DNA from: Callorhinus ursinus
Lineage: Eukaryota > Chordata > Mammalia > Carnivora > Otariidae
Assembly (NCBI RefSeq): GCF_003265705.1
Contig: NW_020312895.1
Coordinates: 62,001 to 126,000 of the forward strand
Direction: 5' to 3'
Length of the DNA stretch: 64,000 bases
Positions within the stretch are counted from its first letter, which is position 1. Each line of letters begins with the position of its first letter. This document shows positions 23,463 through 35,540 of this stretch, piece by piece. The notes below the pieces were generated by a model, which saw only the letters and a list, made by a program, of their open reading frames with translations, was not told where the DNA came from and made no database searches. Made by a program: the position numbers and the translations under genes.

Positions 23463-25240
23463 GATTTTTTTTATTTAAATTCAATTAGCCAAAGTATAGT
23501 ACATCATTAGTTTTTGATATAATGTTCAATGATTCACCAGTTGTGTATAACACCCAGTGCTCATCATATCATGTGCCCTCTTTATTGCCCATCACCAAGT
23601 AATCTCATCATCCCCCCACTACCCAGCTCCCCTTCCACAACCCTCAGTTTGTTTCCTGGAGTCCAGAGTCTCATATGCTTTGTCTCCCTCTCTGATTTCT
23701 TCCCATTCAGTTTTCTCTCCTTTCTCCTATTGTCCTCTACACTATTCCTCATGTTCCATATATGAATGAAACCATATGATAATTGTCTTTCTCTGCTTGA
23801 CTTACTTCACTTAGCATAATCTCCTCCAGTTCCATCCATGTTGATGCAAATGGTAGGTTTTCATCCTTTCTGATGGCTGAATAATATTCCATTGTATATA
23901 TGGACCACATCTTCTTTATCCATTCATTTGCTTGAAGGGCATCTCGGCTCTTTCCACAGTTGGGCTATTGTGGACATTGCTGCTATGAACATTGGGGCGA
24001 ATGTGCTCCTTCTTTTTATCTGTATGAAAAGATACATCTGTATCTTTAGGGTAAATACCTACTAGTGCAATTGCTGGGTCATAGGGTAGCTCTATTTTTA
24101 ATATCTTGAGGAACCTCCATACTGTTTTCCAGAGTGACTGTACCAGTTTGCATTCCCACCAACAGTATAAGAGGGTCCCCCTTTCTCCACATCCTCACTA
24201 ACATTTGTTGTTTCCTATCTTGTTCATTTTTGCCATTCTGACTGGTGTGAAGTGGTATCTCATTGTGGTTTTGATTTGTATTTCCCTGATGGCTAGTGAT
24301 GTTGAATATTTTTTCATGCATCTGTTAGCCATCTATATGTCTTCTTTGGAGAAGTGTCTGTTCATGTCTTCTGCCCATTTATTGACTGGATTATTTGTTT
24401 TTTGGGTGTTGAGTTTGGTAAGTTCTTTATATATCTTGGATATGAGCCCTTATGTCATTTGCAAATATCTTATTCCATTCCGCGGGTTGCCTCTTAGTTT
24501 TGTTGACTGTATCCTTTGCTGTGCAGAAGCTTTTTAAAAAGATTTTATTTATTTATTTATTTGACAGAGAGAGGGAACACAAGCAGGGAGAGTGGGAGAG
24601 GGAGAAGCAGGCCTCCTGCTGAGCAGGGAGCCCGATGTGGGGCTTGATCCCAGGACCCTGGAATCATGACCTAAGCCGAAGGCAGACGCTTAATGACAGA
24701 GCCACCCAGGTGCCCCTGTGCAAAAGCTTTTTATCTTGATGAAGTCCCAAAAGTTCAGTTTTGCTTTTGTTCCCCTTGCCTTTAGAGATGTGTCTTGCAA
24801 GAAGTTGCTGTTTCCAATGTCAAAGAGGATGCTGCCTGTGTTCTCCTCTAAGATTTTGATGGATTCCTGTCTCACATTGAGGTTTTTCATCCATTTTGAG
24901 TTTATCTTTGTGTATGGTGTAAGAGAATGGTCCAGTTTCGTTCTTCTGCATATGGCTATCCAATTTTCCCAGCACCATTTATTGAAGAGACTGTCTTTTT
25001 TCCATTGGATATTATTCTTTGTTGAAGATTAGTTGACCATAGAGTTGAGGATCCATTTGTGGGTTCTCTCTTCTGTTCCACTGATCTATGTGTTTGTTTT
25101 TGTGCCATTACCATGCTGTCTTGATGATCACAGCTTTGTAGTACAGCTTGAAGTCAGGCATTGGACTAAACATTCCTAAAATTTGTATAGAACCAGAAAA
25201 GACCCTAAATCACCAGGAGAATGTTGAAAAAAAAAAAAAA
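23463..25240 (-). mobile_element. Antisense L1 with twin-priming 5' inversion, nested in L1
   Basis: The L1 3' UTR and ORF2 are antisense from 23463 to about 25157 (the IPDFKLYY position). The next 75 bp (about 25160-25235) are in the opposite orientation and encode ILKFV..., the piece that directly precedes IPDFKLYY in ORF2. That is the twin-priming arrangement. A CAN-SINE interrupts it. Confidence 0.88.
24520..24732 (-). mobile_element. CAN-SINE nested inside the antisense L1
   Basis: The target-site duplication TGTGCAGAAGCTTTTT at 24520-24535 recurs with one change (TGTGCAAAAGCTTTTT) at 24717-24732. The SINE body between is complete and only mildly diverged. Confidence 0.96.
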
Positions 25241-26827
25241 GACTGGGCGCATCTCAACTATTTTCTTATTTTATCAACTCTTTGTTTTTAAGTCATTTTA
25301 ACTTTTATTTTTATATTTACATTTTATAGATATATTCTTCATTTTTTACTTCCTTTCACTGTATTCAATTTATTTTATATAGATATAAATTTTGATTTCT
25401 TTACAATTTTGGGATTTAGTGTCTTCTAAAGAACAGGCCCAAAATACACCCAGGACCAAGTGGATCAACCTATTTTGTCCACCTGGGAAATTATATTCTC
25501 TCTTTTTTTCCCTTCATTTTTTTTTCATTTTTCTTATCTTTTTTGGTTTCTGACCTTTTCAGATTTGGCTAGTGTGTATTTTGCTTTGGTTGTGGTTGAT
25601 ATTTTTTATTTTGCTCTCTCGTTCATCCATTCTTCTCTGAACAAAATGACTATAAGGAGGAATTCACAACAAAAGAAAGAACCTGAGGTAATATTCTCTG
25701 CCACAGATCTAATCAATATGGATATAAGTAAAATGCCGGAGCTGGAATTCAGGATAATGATTATAAGTTATTAGCTGGGCTTGAAAAAAGCATAAGACAC
25801 CAGAAAATCTCTTAGTGTAGAAATAAAATCTAATCAGGCTGAAATGAAAAATGCTTTAACTGAGATGCACTCTAATATAGATGCTAACAGTTAGGGTAAA
25901 TGAGGCAGAAGAAAGAGTGAGTGATATAGAAGACAAGATGGTGGAAAGGAATGAAGCTGAGGAAACGAGAGAAAAACAGCTAATGGACCTTGAGGGGAGG
26001 CTTCAAGAAATCAGCAATATCATAAAGTGAAACAATATTAGAATTATAGGGGTCCCAGAAGAAGAAGAAAGAGAGAGAAAGAGGGACAGAAGGTGTATTT
26101 GAGCAAATTGTAGCTGAGAACTTCCTTAATCTGGGGAAGGAAATAGGCATTAAAGTCCAAGAGACAGAGAGAAACCCCTCCAAATAAATAAAAATAGATC
26201 AACACCCCAAAATATAATAGTGAAGCTTGCAGCTTTAGCTGAAAGCAGGTTCTTAACCTACAGGGGTAGGAACATTAGACTGGCAGCAGACCTATCCATA
26301 GAGACCTCACAAGCCCAAAGGGCTGGCATGATATATTCAGGGTACTAAATGAGAAAAACATGAGCCAAGAATACTTTATCCAGCAAGGTTGTCATTCAGA
26401 ATGCAAGGAGAGATAAAGAGCTTCCAGGACAACCAAATTAAAGAATTTGTGATCCCTAAACCAGTCCTGCAAAAAATATTAAAGGGGATTCTATAAGTGA
26501 AGAGAGTGCCCAAAAGTAACATAGACCGGAAAGAAACAGAGACAATATACAGAAACAGGGACTTTATAGGTAATGAAATGATGCTAAATTCTTATCTCCC
26601 AATAGTTACTCTGAATATAAATGAGCTAAATGATCCAATCAAAAGACACAGGGTATCAGATTGGATAAAAAAGCAAGACCCATCTATATGCTGTCTACAA
26701 GAGACTTTTTTTAGATATAAAGTCACCTCCAGACTGAAACTGAGGGGGTGGAAAACCATTTATCATGCTAATAGACCTCCAAAAGAAAGCTGGGGTAGCA
26801 ATCTTCATATCAGACAAATTAGATTTT

Positions 26828-26971
26828 AAACCAAAGACTGCATGGAGCACTGGGTGTTATACAAAAACAATGAATCATGGATCACTACATCAAAAACTAA
26901 TGATGTATTGTATGGTGACTAACATAACATAATAAAATTTAATTTAATTTAAAAAAATAAACCAAAGACTG
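26828..26971 (+). mobile_element. Ultra-short (118 bp) L1 3'-end insertion
   Basis: Only the last ~118 bp of an L1 (GCACTGGGTGTTATAC ... TAACATAACATAATAAAA) lie between perfect 13 bp duplications AAACCAAAGACTG at 26828-26840 and 26959-26971. It interrupts ORF2 of the host L1. Confidence 0.95.
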
Positions 26972-28925
26972 TAGGAGGGGATGAAGAGGGACACTATGTC
27001 ATACTTAAAGGGTCTATCCCTTCTAATAAGAAGATCTAACAATTATAAATATTTATGATCCTAACTTGGAAGTAGCCAATTGTATAAGCCAATTAATAGC
27101 AAAATTAAAGAAACACATTGATAATAATACAATAATAGTAGGGGACTTGAACACCCCACTCACAGCAAGAGACAGATCATCTAAGCAGAAGATCAACAAA
27201 GAAACAAGAGCTTTGAATGAAACACTGGACCAGATGGACTTCACACATATGTTCAGAACATTCCATTCTAAAGCAATAGAATACACATTCTTCTCAAGGG
27301 CACATGGAACATTCTCCAGAATAGATCACATACTGGGTCACAAATCAGGTCTCAACTGGTACCAAAAGATTGGGATTATTCCCTGACATATTTTCAGATC
27401 ACAGTGCTTTGAAACTTGAATTCAATCACAAGAGGAAAGTTGGAAGGAACTCAGTCCCTTTGAGGTTAAAGAGCATCCTACTAAAGAATGAATGGGTCAA
27501 CCAAGAAATTAAAGAAGAATTTTAAAAGTTCATGGAAACTAATGGTAATAAAAGCACATCAGTTGAAAACCTTTGGGATACAGCAAAGGTGACCCTAAGA
27601 GGGAAGTACATTGCAATACAAGCCTCTCTCAAAAAATTAGAAAAATCTCAAAACACAAGCTAACCTTGTGCAAGTGTAACTAAAGGAGCTGGAGAAAGAA
27701 CAGCAAATAAAGCCTAAACCAAGCAGGAAAAGAGAATAATAAAGACTAGAGCAGAAATCAATGAAATAGAAACCAGAAAAAAGTAGAACACATCAATGAA
27801 ACTAAAAGATGGTTCTTCAAAAGAATTAATAAGATCAATAAACCTCTGGCCAGAATTATCCAAAAGAAAAGAGAAAGGACCCAAATTAATAAAATCTTGA
27901 ATGAAAGAGGAGAGATCATGACCAACACCAAGGAAATACAAACAATTGTAAGAACATATTATGAGTACCTATATGCCAACAAATTAGGTAATCTGGAAGA
28001 AATAGATGCATTCCTAGAAACCTATAAACTACCAAAACTGAAACAAGAAGAAATAGAAAACCTTAATAGACCCATAACCAACAAGGAAATTGAAGCAGTA
28101 ATCAAAAATCTCCTAAAAAACAAGAGTCCAGGATCAGATGGTTTCCCAGGGGAATTCTAAGAAGAATTAATATCTATTCTTCTGAATTTATTTCAAAAAA
28201 TAAAAATGGAAGGAAAACTTCCAGACTCATTCCATGAGACCAGTATTACCTTAATCCCAAAACCAGAGAAAGACCCCATCAAAAAGGAGAATTACAGACC
28301 AAAATTACTGATGAACAAGGAAGTCAAAATTCTCACCAAGATACTAGCCAATTGGATCCAACAGTACATTAAAAGGATTATTCACCATGACCATGTGGGA
28401 ATTATTCCTGGGCTGCAAGGGTGGTTCAACATTTGCAAATCAATCAATGTGATACATCACATTAATAAAAGAAAGGACAAGAACCACATGATCCTCTCAA
28501 TAGATGCAGAAAAAGTGTTTGACAAAATACAGCATCCTTTCTTGATTAAAAAAAAAACTTTCTGCCATGTAGGGATGGAGAGAACATACCTCAATATCAT
28601 AAAAACCATCTAGGAAAAGCCTACAGTGAGTATCATTCTCAATGGGGGAAAACTAAGAGCTTTTCCTTAAGGTCAGGAACACGACAAGGATGCCCACTCT
28701 CGCCACAATTGTTCAACATAGTTCTAGAAGTCCTAGCCTCAGCAATCAGACAACATAAAGAAATAAAAGTCATTCAAATCAGCAAAGAAGTGAAACTCTC
28801 ACTCTTTGCAGACAACATGATACTCTATGTGGAAAACTCAAAAGACGCCACCCCAAAATTGTTGGAACTCATACAGGAATTTAGCAAACTGGCAGGATAT
28901 AAAAATCAATGCACATACCAAGGCA

Positions 28926-29854
28926 TACCAAAAGGCAAAAAACACAGTCTGAGGACACAGAACAGCATCAGAACCAGACAGGGAGGGATATTGGCATGGT
29001 CATGCCAGAGTCCAGCTCCAGCAGGGGAAGGGTCCTTGAAGGAAAGAACGGCATCGGCGAGTGAGGAGACATGGACACAGGATCAGGTTATAAGCATCTC
29101 CTTATATTTATTTATAAATATTTATTTATACATTAGAACATTTCCTTGTTTTTTTCATTCTTTCATAACATGTGATTTTATTTTTTACATCTTATCACAA
29201 TCATCTTAAATCATTTTGGATTTAAAAACAAAGGTACTAGACAGAGCGTGACCGTGCAAGACGAAGCGTAACCTATCTGCTATTGTGTCCTAATGTGGAA
29301 AAAGTTATATTTTTACTCTTGCTTAAAGGTTATCTAAAGTTTATTCTTCCTCCCAAGGCAACTTACAATGTGTGCACCCTATCCTATCAAAGTAACATAG
29401 GGAGGTCCCTGTATTGTGGGAATGACATGAGATTTTCCTTTCCTAGAACTCTGATGTTTCAGAGGTGCCCGAGGAATCTCATCAATAGGGACTTTTACTG
29501 GGCCTGGATCCAACAGCTCCCTTAAGTGAAGTTTATTAAAGAACTCTGCGTTGCTCATGTTAGATGAATTATGGATTGGAGGACATTGGGTAATTTCATT
29601 TCTTGGCCCATCGTCAGCCTTTTTTTAATCAGTTTCATTGTGATTGCTCACATAGGCATAACTAAATTTATAAATCATTTTATCATGAAACCCGAGGAAA
29701 AATCCCATGATTATAAAGACTGCTGCAAACAAAATGAAAGGAAGTAGCAGGAGCCAGCTGTGGAGTCTCCTGATTTTCAGGATTATCCCCCACACTTGGA
29801 CTTTGTCAAATAGCATGAGCAGCTTGGCTCGTGCCATGGTCAGACCAGGAATTT
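28926..29854. other. Unidentified insert between L1 segments, possible LTR/ERV-related
   Basis: About 930 bp that is neither L1 nor SINE. It is AT-rich on the left and has text such as AGAGTCCAGCTCCAGCAGGG near 29007. It carries a 70-codon minus-strand frame (29625-29837). A long terminal repeat or retroviral relic is possible, but I do not recognise the family. Confidence 0.4.
29625..29837 (-). CDS. 70-codon open frame with one membrane segment, unrecognised
   Basis: Starts MARAKLLMLF. A basic stretch (KIRR) at about residues 21-24 precedes a roughly 20-residue hydrophobic segment beginning WLLLLPF, and one N-x-T glycosylation sequon sits near the C-terminus. I do not recognise the family. 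It lies in the unidentified insert between L1 copies and may be a relic of a retroviral or other mobile protein, or chance. There is no splice, promoter or neighbour evidence for a gene. Confidence 0.2.
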   Translation of the reverse strand: MARAKLLMLFDKVQVWGIILKIRRLHSWLLLLPFILFAAVFIIMGFFLGFHDKMIYKFSYAYVSNHNETD

Positions 29855-30689
29855 AAAACAACTACAACTGATATGCTAAGGGTCCTAAGAGATAAAGCAG
29901 ACAGTATGCAAGAAAAGGTGGGCGATGTCAGCAGAGAGGTGAAAATCCTGAGAGAACCAAAAAAGAAATGCCATATATATGCATTACTGGAACAGAGATG
30001 AAGAATGTCTTTGATAGGCTCCTTAGTAGACTGGACGTAGCTGCAGAAAGAATCTATGAGTTAGTAAACATATCAATAGAATCATCAAAAAACAAAAAGC
30101 AAAGATAACAAAGACTGGAAAAAAGTATCAGAATATCCAAGGATGTAGGACAACTACAGAATATGTAACATACATGTAATGGGAAGACCCAAAGTAGAGA
30201 AAAGAGAGAAAGGACCAGAAGAAACATTGAAACAATAATAACTGAGATTTCCCCCAAATTAATGTCAGACACCAATCAGGAATCTCAGAAAACACCAAGC
30301 AGGATAAGTGCCAAAATACTACATCTAGGAATATCATATATCATATTCAAACTGTAGAAAATCAAAAGTAAAGGAAAAATCCTGAAAGAGGGTCAGAGGA
30401 AAAAAACATCTTACCTACAGCAGAACAGAGATAAGAATTACATCCAACTTCTCCTCAGAAACCAGCAAGGAACCAGAGAGTGGAATGAAATATTTAACCT
30501 GTTGAGATAAAAACCCACCAACCTAGAATGCTGCACCCTGCAAAATTATCCTCCAAAAGTGAAGGAGAAATACTTTCTCAGATAAACAAAAATCAAAGGT
30601 ATTTGTTTCCAGTAGACCTACATTGCAGAAAATGTTAAAAGGATGAAAATAATATAGATCAGAAACTTGGATCTATATAATTACATATA

Positions 30690-30736
30690 ATATAAGGGAG
30701 AATATATATTATACATATTATATATATATATATATG
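30690..30736. repeat. AT-rich (TA)n microsatellite
   Basis: Mostly alternating TATATA sequence with short interruptions. Confidence 0.8.
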
Positions 30737-30899
30737 CTTTTATGTAAGTGAAATGAATGGCAATGATAATACAAGGAAAGAAGGAGTTAGGAATTTGTTA
30801 TACTACCTGTCAAGTGGTATACTACCACTTTAAAGAGGATTTAGATTAGTTGTAAGTGCAAACTCCCAGGCAACCACTGTAAATTATTTCTTAATTTTC

Positions 30900-31915
30900 A
30901 GAGTACTGATCTTTTACTTCTTTGGTTAGGTTTATTCCTAGGTATTTTATGTTTGGTGCAATTGCAAATGGGACTGATTCCTTGATTTCTCTTTCTGCTC
31001 CTTCATTATTGGTATAGAGAAATGCAACAGATAGAAATCTACATTAATTTTGTATCCTGTGACTTTACTGAATTCCTGTATCAGTTCTAGCAATTTTTCA
31101 GTGGAGTCTTTTGGGTTTTCTATATAGAGTATCATGGCATCTGTAAATAGTGAAAGTTTGACTTCTTTGCCAATTTGAATACATTTTATTTCATTTTGTT
31201 GTCTGATTGCTGAGGCTAGGACTTCTAGTACTATATTGATCAACAGTGGTGAGAGTGGGCATCCCTGTCATGTTCCTGACCTTAAGGGAAAGGTTGTCAG
31301 TTTTTCCCCATTGAGGATGATATTAGCTGTGGATTTTCTGTGTATGGCCTTTATGATGTTAAGCTATATTCCCTCTAACCCTACTTTGTTGAGGGCTTTT
31401 ATCATGAATGGATGTGCACTTTGTTTATAGTAGCATTATCAACAATAGCCAAATTATGGAAAAAGCCCAAATATCCAACAACTAATGAATGGATAAAGAA
31501 GATGTGGTATATATGTACAATGGAATAGTACTCAGCCATAAAAAAGAATGAAATCTTGCCAATTGCAATGACACCGAAGGAGTTAGAGAGTATTTTGCTA
31601 AGCAAAATAAGTCAGTCAGAGGAAGACAAATACCATATGATTTCACTCACATGTGGAATTTAAGAAAAAAAATGAACATGGGGGAGAAAAGAGAGGCAAA
31701 ATAAGAAAGAGACTCTTAACTATAGAGAAAAAACTGATGGTTACTAGGGGGAAGGTGGGGGGCATGAGTTAAACAGGTGATGGGCATTAAGGAGGGCACT
31801 GTTGTGATGAGCACCAGGTGTTGTATGTGAGTGTTAAATCACTAAATTCTACACCTGAAATTAGTATTGTGCTGTATGTTAACTAGCTGGAATTTAAATA
31901 AAAACTTGGAAGAAA
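30900..31915 (+). mobile_element. L1 with 5' inversion and internal deletion
   Basis: 30900-31405 is antisense ORF2 RT ([14 protein letters not shown] and LSLF-T-D-A, with the F-A-D-D motif mutated). 31410-31915 is sense ORF2 C-terminus and 3' UTR ([20 protein letters not shown]). An inverted RT block ahead of the 3' block, with the middle missing, fits twin priming. Confidence 0.85.
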
Positions 31916-31974
31916 GAAGTGTAAGTGATTAACTAAGAAAGGAAAGGAAAGGAAATTATATAAAATACTCAGTT

Positions 31975-32196
31975 AAAACTAAGAAAAAGAGGGGCATCTC
32001 GGTGGCTCAGATGGTTAAGCATCTGCCTTTGGGTCAGGTCATGATCCCAGGGTCCTAGGATCGAGCCCCGCATTGGGCTCCCTGCTTGGCGGGGAGCCTG
32101 CTTCTCCCTCTCCCTCTACTGTTCCCCCTGCTTGTGCTCTCTCGCTATCTCTATCAAATCAATAAATAAAATCTTTTTAAAAAACTAAGAAAAAGA
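31975..32196 (+). mobile_element. CAN-SINE with 16 bp target-site duplication
   Basis: AAAACTAAGAAAAAGA is found at 31975-31990 and again at 32181-32196. The SINE body between is complete. Confidence 0.96.
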
Positions 32197-32400
32197 AAGT
32201 AAAAGAGTGGAAGATAAAAATAGGAACAAAGAACAAGGGCAATAAATAGAAAACAGTAATAAATATGGTAGATATTAATCCAACTATATCAAGTATCACT
32301 TTGAATGTCAGTGGTGTAAATGCACCAAGTAAGACAGAGATTGTCATAATGATAAAAAAATAGGACCCAACTATATGTTGTCTACAAGAAACCCACTTTA

Positions 32401-33208
32401 TTTTTTTAAAGCTTTATTTATTTGCTGGCCTCATAGAATGAGTTTGGAAGTTTTCCTTCTGTTTCTAATTTTTGAAACAGCTTCAGTAGAATAGGAATTA
32501 TTTCTTCTTTGAATGTTTGGTAGAATTCCCCAGGGAATCCATCAGGCCCTGGACTGCAAGTTGATACAGCCACTTTGGAAAACAGTGTGGAGTTTCCTCA
32601 AAAATTTAAAAATAGAGCTACCCTATGACCTAGCAATTGCCCTACTGGGTATTTACCCCAAAGACACAGATGTAGTGAAAAGAAGGGCCATTTGCGTCCC
32701 AATGTTCATAACAGCAATGTCCACAATAGCGAAACTGTGGAAAGAGCCAAAATGCCCTTCAGCAGATGAATGGATAAAGATGTGGCCCATATATACAATG
32801 GAATATTACTCAGCCATCAGAAAGGATGAATACCCAACTTTTGCATCAACATGGATGGGACTGGAGGAGATTATGCTAAGTGGAATAAGTCAAGTAGAGA
32901 AAGTCAATTATCATATGGTTTCACTTATTTGTGGAACATAAGGAATAGCAGGGCGGACATTAGGAGAAGGAAGGGAAAAATGAAGGGGGGGGGAATCGGA
33001 GGAAGAGAGGAACCATGAGAGACTATGGACTCTGAGAAACAAACAGGGTTTTAGAGGGGAGGGGGGATTGGTTAGCCCGGTAATGGGTATTAAGGAGGGC
33101 ATGTACTGCATGGAGCACTGGGTGTTATATGAAAACAATGGATCATAGATCACCACATCAAAAACTAATGATGTGTTGTATGGTGACTAACATAACATAA
33201 TAAAAATT
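32401..33208 (+). mobile_element. L1 with 5' inversion inserted in the ancient L1M
   Basis: 32401-32558 is antisense ORF2 ([10 protein letters not shown] region). From about 32560 to the A-tail near 33205 it is sense ORF2 C-terminus and 3' UTR. The frame at 32513-32941 is open through MEYYSAIRKDE. The junction lies near 32556-32562. Confidence 0.88.
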
Positions 33209-33395
33209 TTTTAAAGATTTATTTATTTATTTTACAGAGAGAGAGAGAGCAGTGGGAGGGAGAGAGAATCTCAAGCAGACTCCCCTCTGAGCATGAAGCC
33301 TGAGGTGGGGCTAGATCTCATGACCCATGATCTCGTGACCTGCGCCAAAACCAAGAGTCGGACGCTCAACTGACTGAGCCACCCAGGAACTCCCA
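33209..33395 (-). mobile_element. CAN-SINE
   Basis: AAAGATTTATTTATTTATT, a GA-rich linker and the reverse-complement body ending in GACTGAGCCACCCAGGAACT. It abuts the preceding L1 A-tail. Confidence 0.94.
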
Positions 33396-34066
33396 CACCT
33401 TAACATATTTAAAAGAACAGAAGTCATACCATGTCTGCTTTCAGACCACAATGGAATTAAGCAGAAGTCAATAAGAGAAGAGTAACTGCAAAATCCCAAA
33501 ATATGTGATTACACAATATACTTCTAAATAATACATGGATCAAAGAATAAATCAAAAGAAATTTAGAAATATCTTAAACTAAATGAAACTGAAAACCCAA
33601 TTTATCAAAATCTGTGAAATGTACTGAAAGCTACACATAGAGGGTGATTGACAGCACTGAGCGCACAGACTAGAAAGAAGGAAGACCTAAAATGAGTGAT
33701 CTAAGTTCCCACCTTAGGAAAATAGAAAAGTAAGAGCAAATTATAGCCAAAGTAAGCAGAGAAAAGAAATAATATTAATTAGAGCAGAAATCAATAAAAT
33801 TTGAAAGAGTAAATCAATAGAGAAAATCAACAAAACCAAAGGTGGTCCCTTGAAAAGACCAATAAAATCTAACTAAGAAAAGAAGTAAGAGGGTGCAAAT
33901 AGTATCAAAAATGAAAGAGAGATGATCCCTACAGATGTCATGGAAGTTAAAAGGATAATCAAGGAATACTGAACAACTCTATGTCACAAACATGGTAACC
34001 TAGATGTATGGGCCAATTCCTTGAAAACACTATCTGCCCAACTAAAACAAGAAGAAAAAAAATGGT

Positions 34067-34172
34067 AGGAATAGACTTATATGCAACTAATGAATCATTG
34101 AACACTACATCAAAAACTAATGATGTACTATGCAGTGGCTAATTGAACATAATAAAAAAAGGAATAGATTTA
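34067..34172 (+). mobile_element. Ultra-short (80 bp) L1 3'-end insertion
   Basis: The duplication AGGAATAGACTTA (34067-34079) / AGGAATAGATTTA (34160-34172) flanks only the final ~80 bp of L1 (ACTACATCAAAAACTAATGA and the A-tail). Confidence 0.93.
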
Positions 34173-34284
34173 TCTCTATTAAAGAAATTAAATCAATAGT
34201 TAATAACTTTCTAAATCAAAAGGCAGCACGCCCAGATTAATTCTACCAAACTTTTAAGGAATGAATTCTCTGTATAAAAAGAAT

Positions 34285-34548
34285 TGTACATCAGGGCAGT
34301 GGATACAGTGTCTGGTGAGAACCTGCTTCCTCACTGAAGGCCATCTTTATGCTGTGCCCTCATGTGGTAGAAGAGGAAAGGCAGCTCTGTGGGGTCCCTT
34401 TTATAGGGGCACTGGTCTCACTCAAGAAGGCCTTGCCCTCCTGACCTAAGCCTTTCCCAAAGGTCCCACCTCCTAATACCATCACCTGAGATTTAGGGCT
34501 TCGACATGTGAGCTTTGAAGGGACACAGACATTCAGTCCACAGCACAT
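34285..34548 (-). mobile_element. MaLR-type LTR (MST/MLT1-like)
   Basis: Read on the minus strand it follows the MaLR LTR consensus: GACTGAATGT, then TGATGGTATTAGGAGGTGGG, CCTTTGGGA and TATAAAAGGGACCCCA, then TCTCACCAGACAC. The assignment is from memory of the repeat family; orientation is opposite to the MaLR at 35-36.6 kb. Confidence 0.75.
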
Positions 34549-34551
34549 GGA

Positions 34552-35063
34552 ATTTTTTTGTTATGTTAATCACCATACATTACATCATTAGTTTTTGATG
34601 TAGTGTTCCATGATTCATTGTTTGTGCATAACACCCAGTGCTCCATGCAGAATGTGCCCTCCTCAATACCCATCACCAGGCTAACCCATCCCCCTACCCT
34701 CCTCCCCTCTAGAACCCTCAGTTTGTTTTTCAGAGTCCATCGTCTCTCATGGTTCGTCTCCCCCTCCAATTTCCCCCCCTTCATTTTTCCCCTCCTACTA
34801 TCTTCTTCTTTTTTTTTTTAATATATATTGCACTATTTGTTTCAGAGGTACAGGTCTGTGATTCAACAGTCTTGCACAATTCACAGCGCTCACCATAGCA
34901 CATACCCTCCCCAATGTCTATCACCCAGCCACCCCATCCCTCCCACCCCACCCTCACTCCGGCAACCCTCAGTTTGTTTCCTGAGTTTAAGAATTCCTCA
35001 TATCAGTGAGGTCATATGATACATGTCTTTCTCTGATTGACTTATTTCACTCAGCATAACGCA
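34552..35063 (-). mobile_element. L1 insertion consisting of the 3' UTR only
   Basis: Poly-T, then the antisense L1 3' UTR. It matches the reverse complement of the 3' UTR of the large L1 at 62.5-62.99 kb, including CAGAGGTACAGGTCTGTGAT. GCACATGGAATTTT and GCACATGGACTTTT at the two ends look like an imperfect target-site duplication. Confidence 0.85.
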
Positions 35064-35495
35064 CATGGACTTTTAAAGGTAATGCTGGTAATGGCACAGA
35101 AGTGGGGAGAGCTCTAGAGAGAGGTTCTATCTTTTTAGAGCATTCAAAAGTAATCATGTATGAAATGTGTCAGAAGCATGGATCATAAAGACTGATCTGA
35201 TAAGGCTCCAGACAGAAATGAGGAACACACTCAGTTGGCAATGCAGAAAAGGCAATTCTTGTAACAAGCTGGAAAAGAACTTGGCTGAATTGTGTCTGAT
35301 TTGCATTGTTTTGTGGAAGGCAGAACTTGAAAGCAATGACACTGGATACATAGCTGAGCAGGTGTCTAAACAATGTACTGGCAGAACAGACAGGTCCTTC
35401 CTGACTGCTCATAGGGAAGTACAAGGAGAGAGAAGTGACTCGAAGATGGAAGTATTAAGCAAAAATCTGTTGGAAATTCTTATCCTATCCTTATT

Positions 35496-35540
<45 letters not shown>

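Larger units (their letters stand above)
22368..28925 (+). mobile_element. Old near full-length L1, split by a nested antisense L1
   Basis: The 5' UTR starts near 22368 (AACCATTCTGAACACCTA-type text, as in the 56 kb copy) and breaks at about 23460. It resumes at about 25245. ORF1 remnants lie at about 25646-26494 and ORF2 remnants from 26578 (IVTLNINELNDPIKRHR) through the RT region (about 28080-28900, F-A-D-N in place of F-A-D-D). It is truncated after GYKNQ near 28915. Numerous stops and frameshifts make it dead. Confidence 0.88.
29855..34260 (+). mobile_element. Ancient L1M split by later insertions
   Basis: ORF1-type sequence at 29855-30890 and ORF2 start sequence at 32200-32400 (CTATATGTTGTCTACAAGA) are followed by endonuclease to pre-RT sequence at 33396-34260. 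The gaps between these pieces are filled by younger L1 and SINE insertions listed separately. Highly diverged. Confidence 0.75.
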
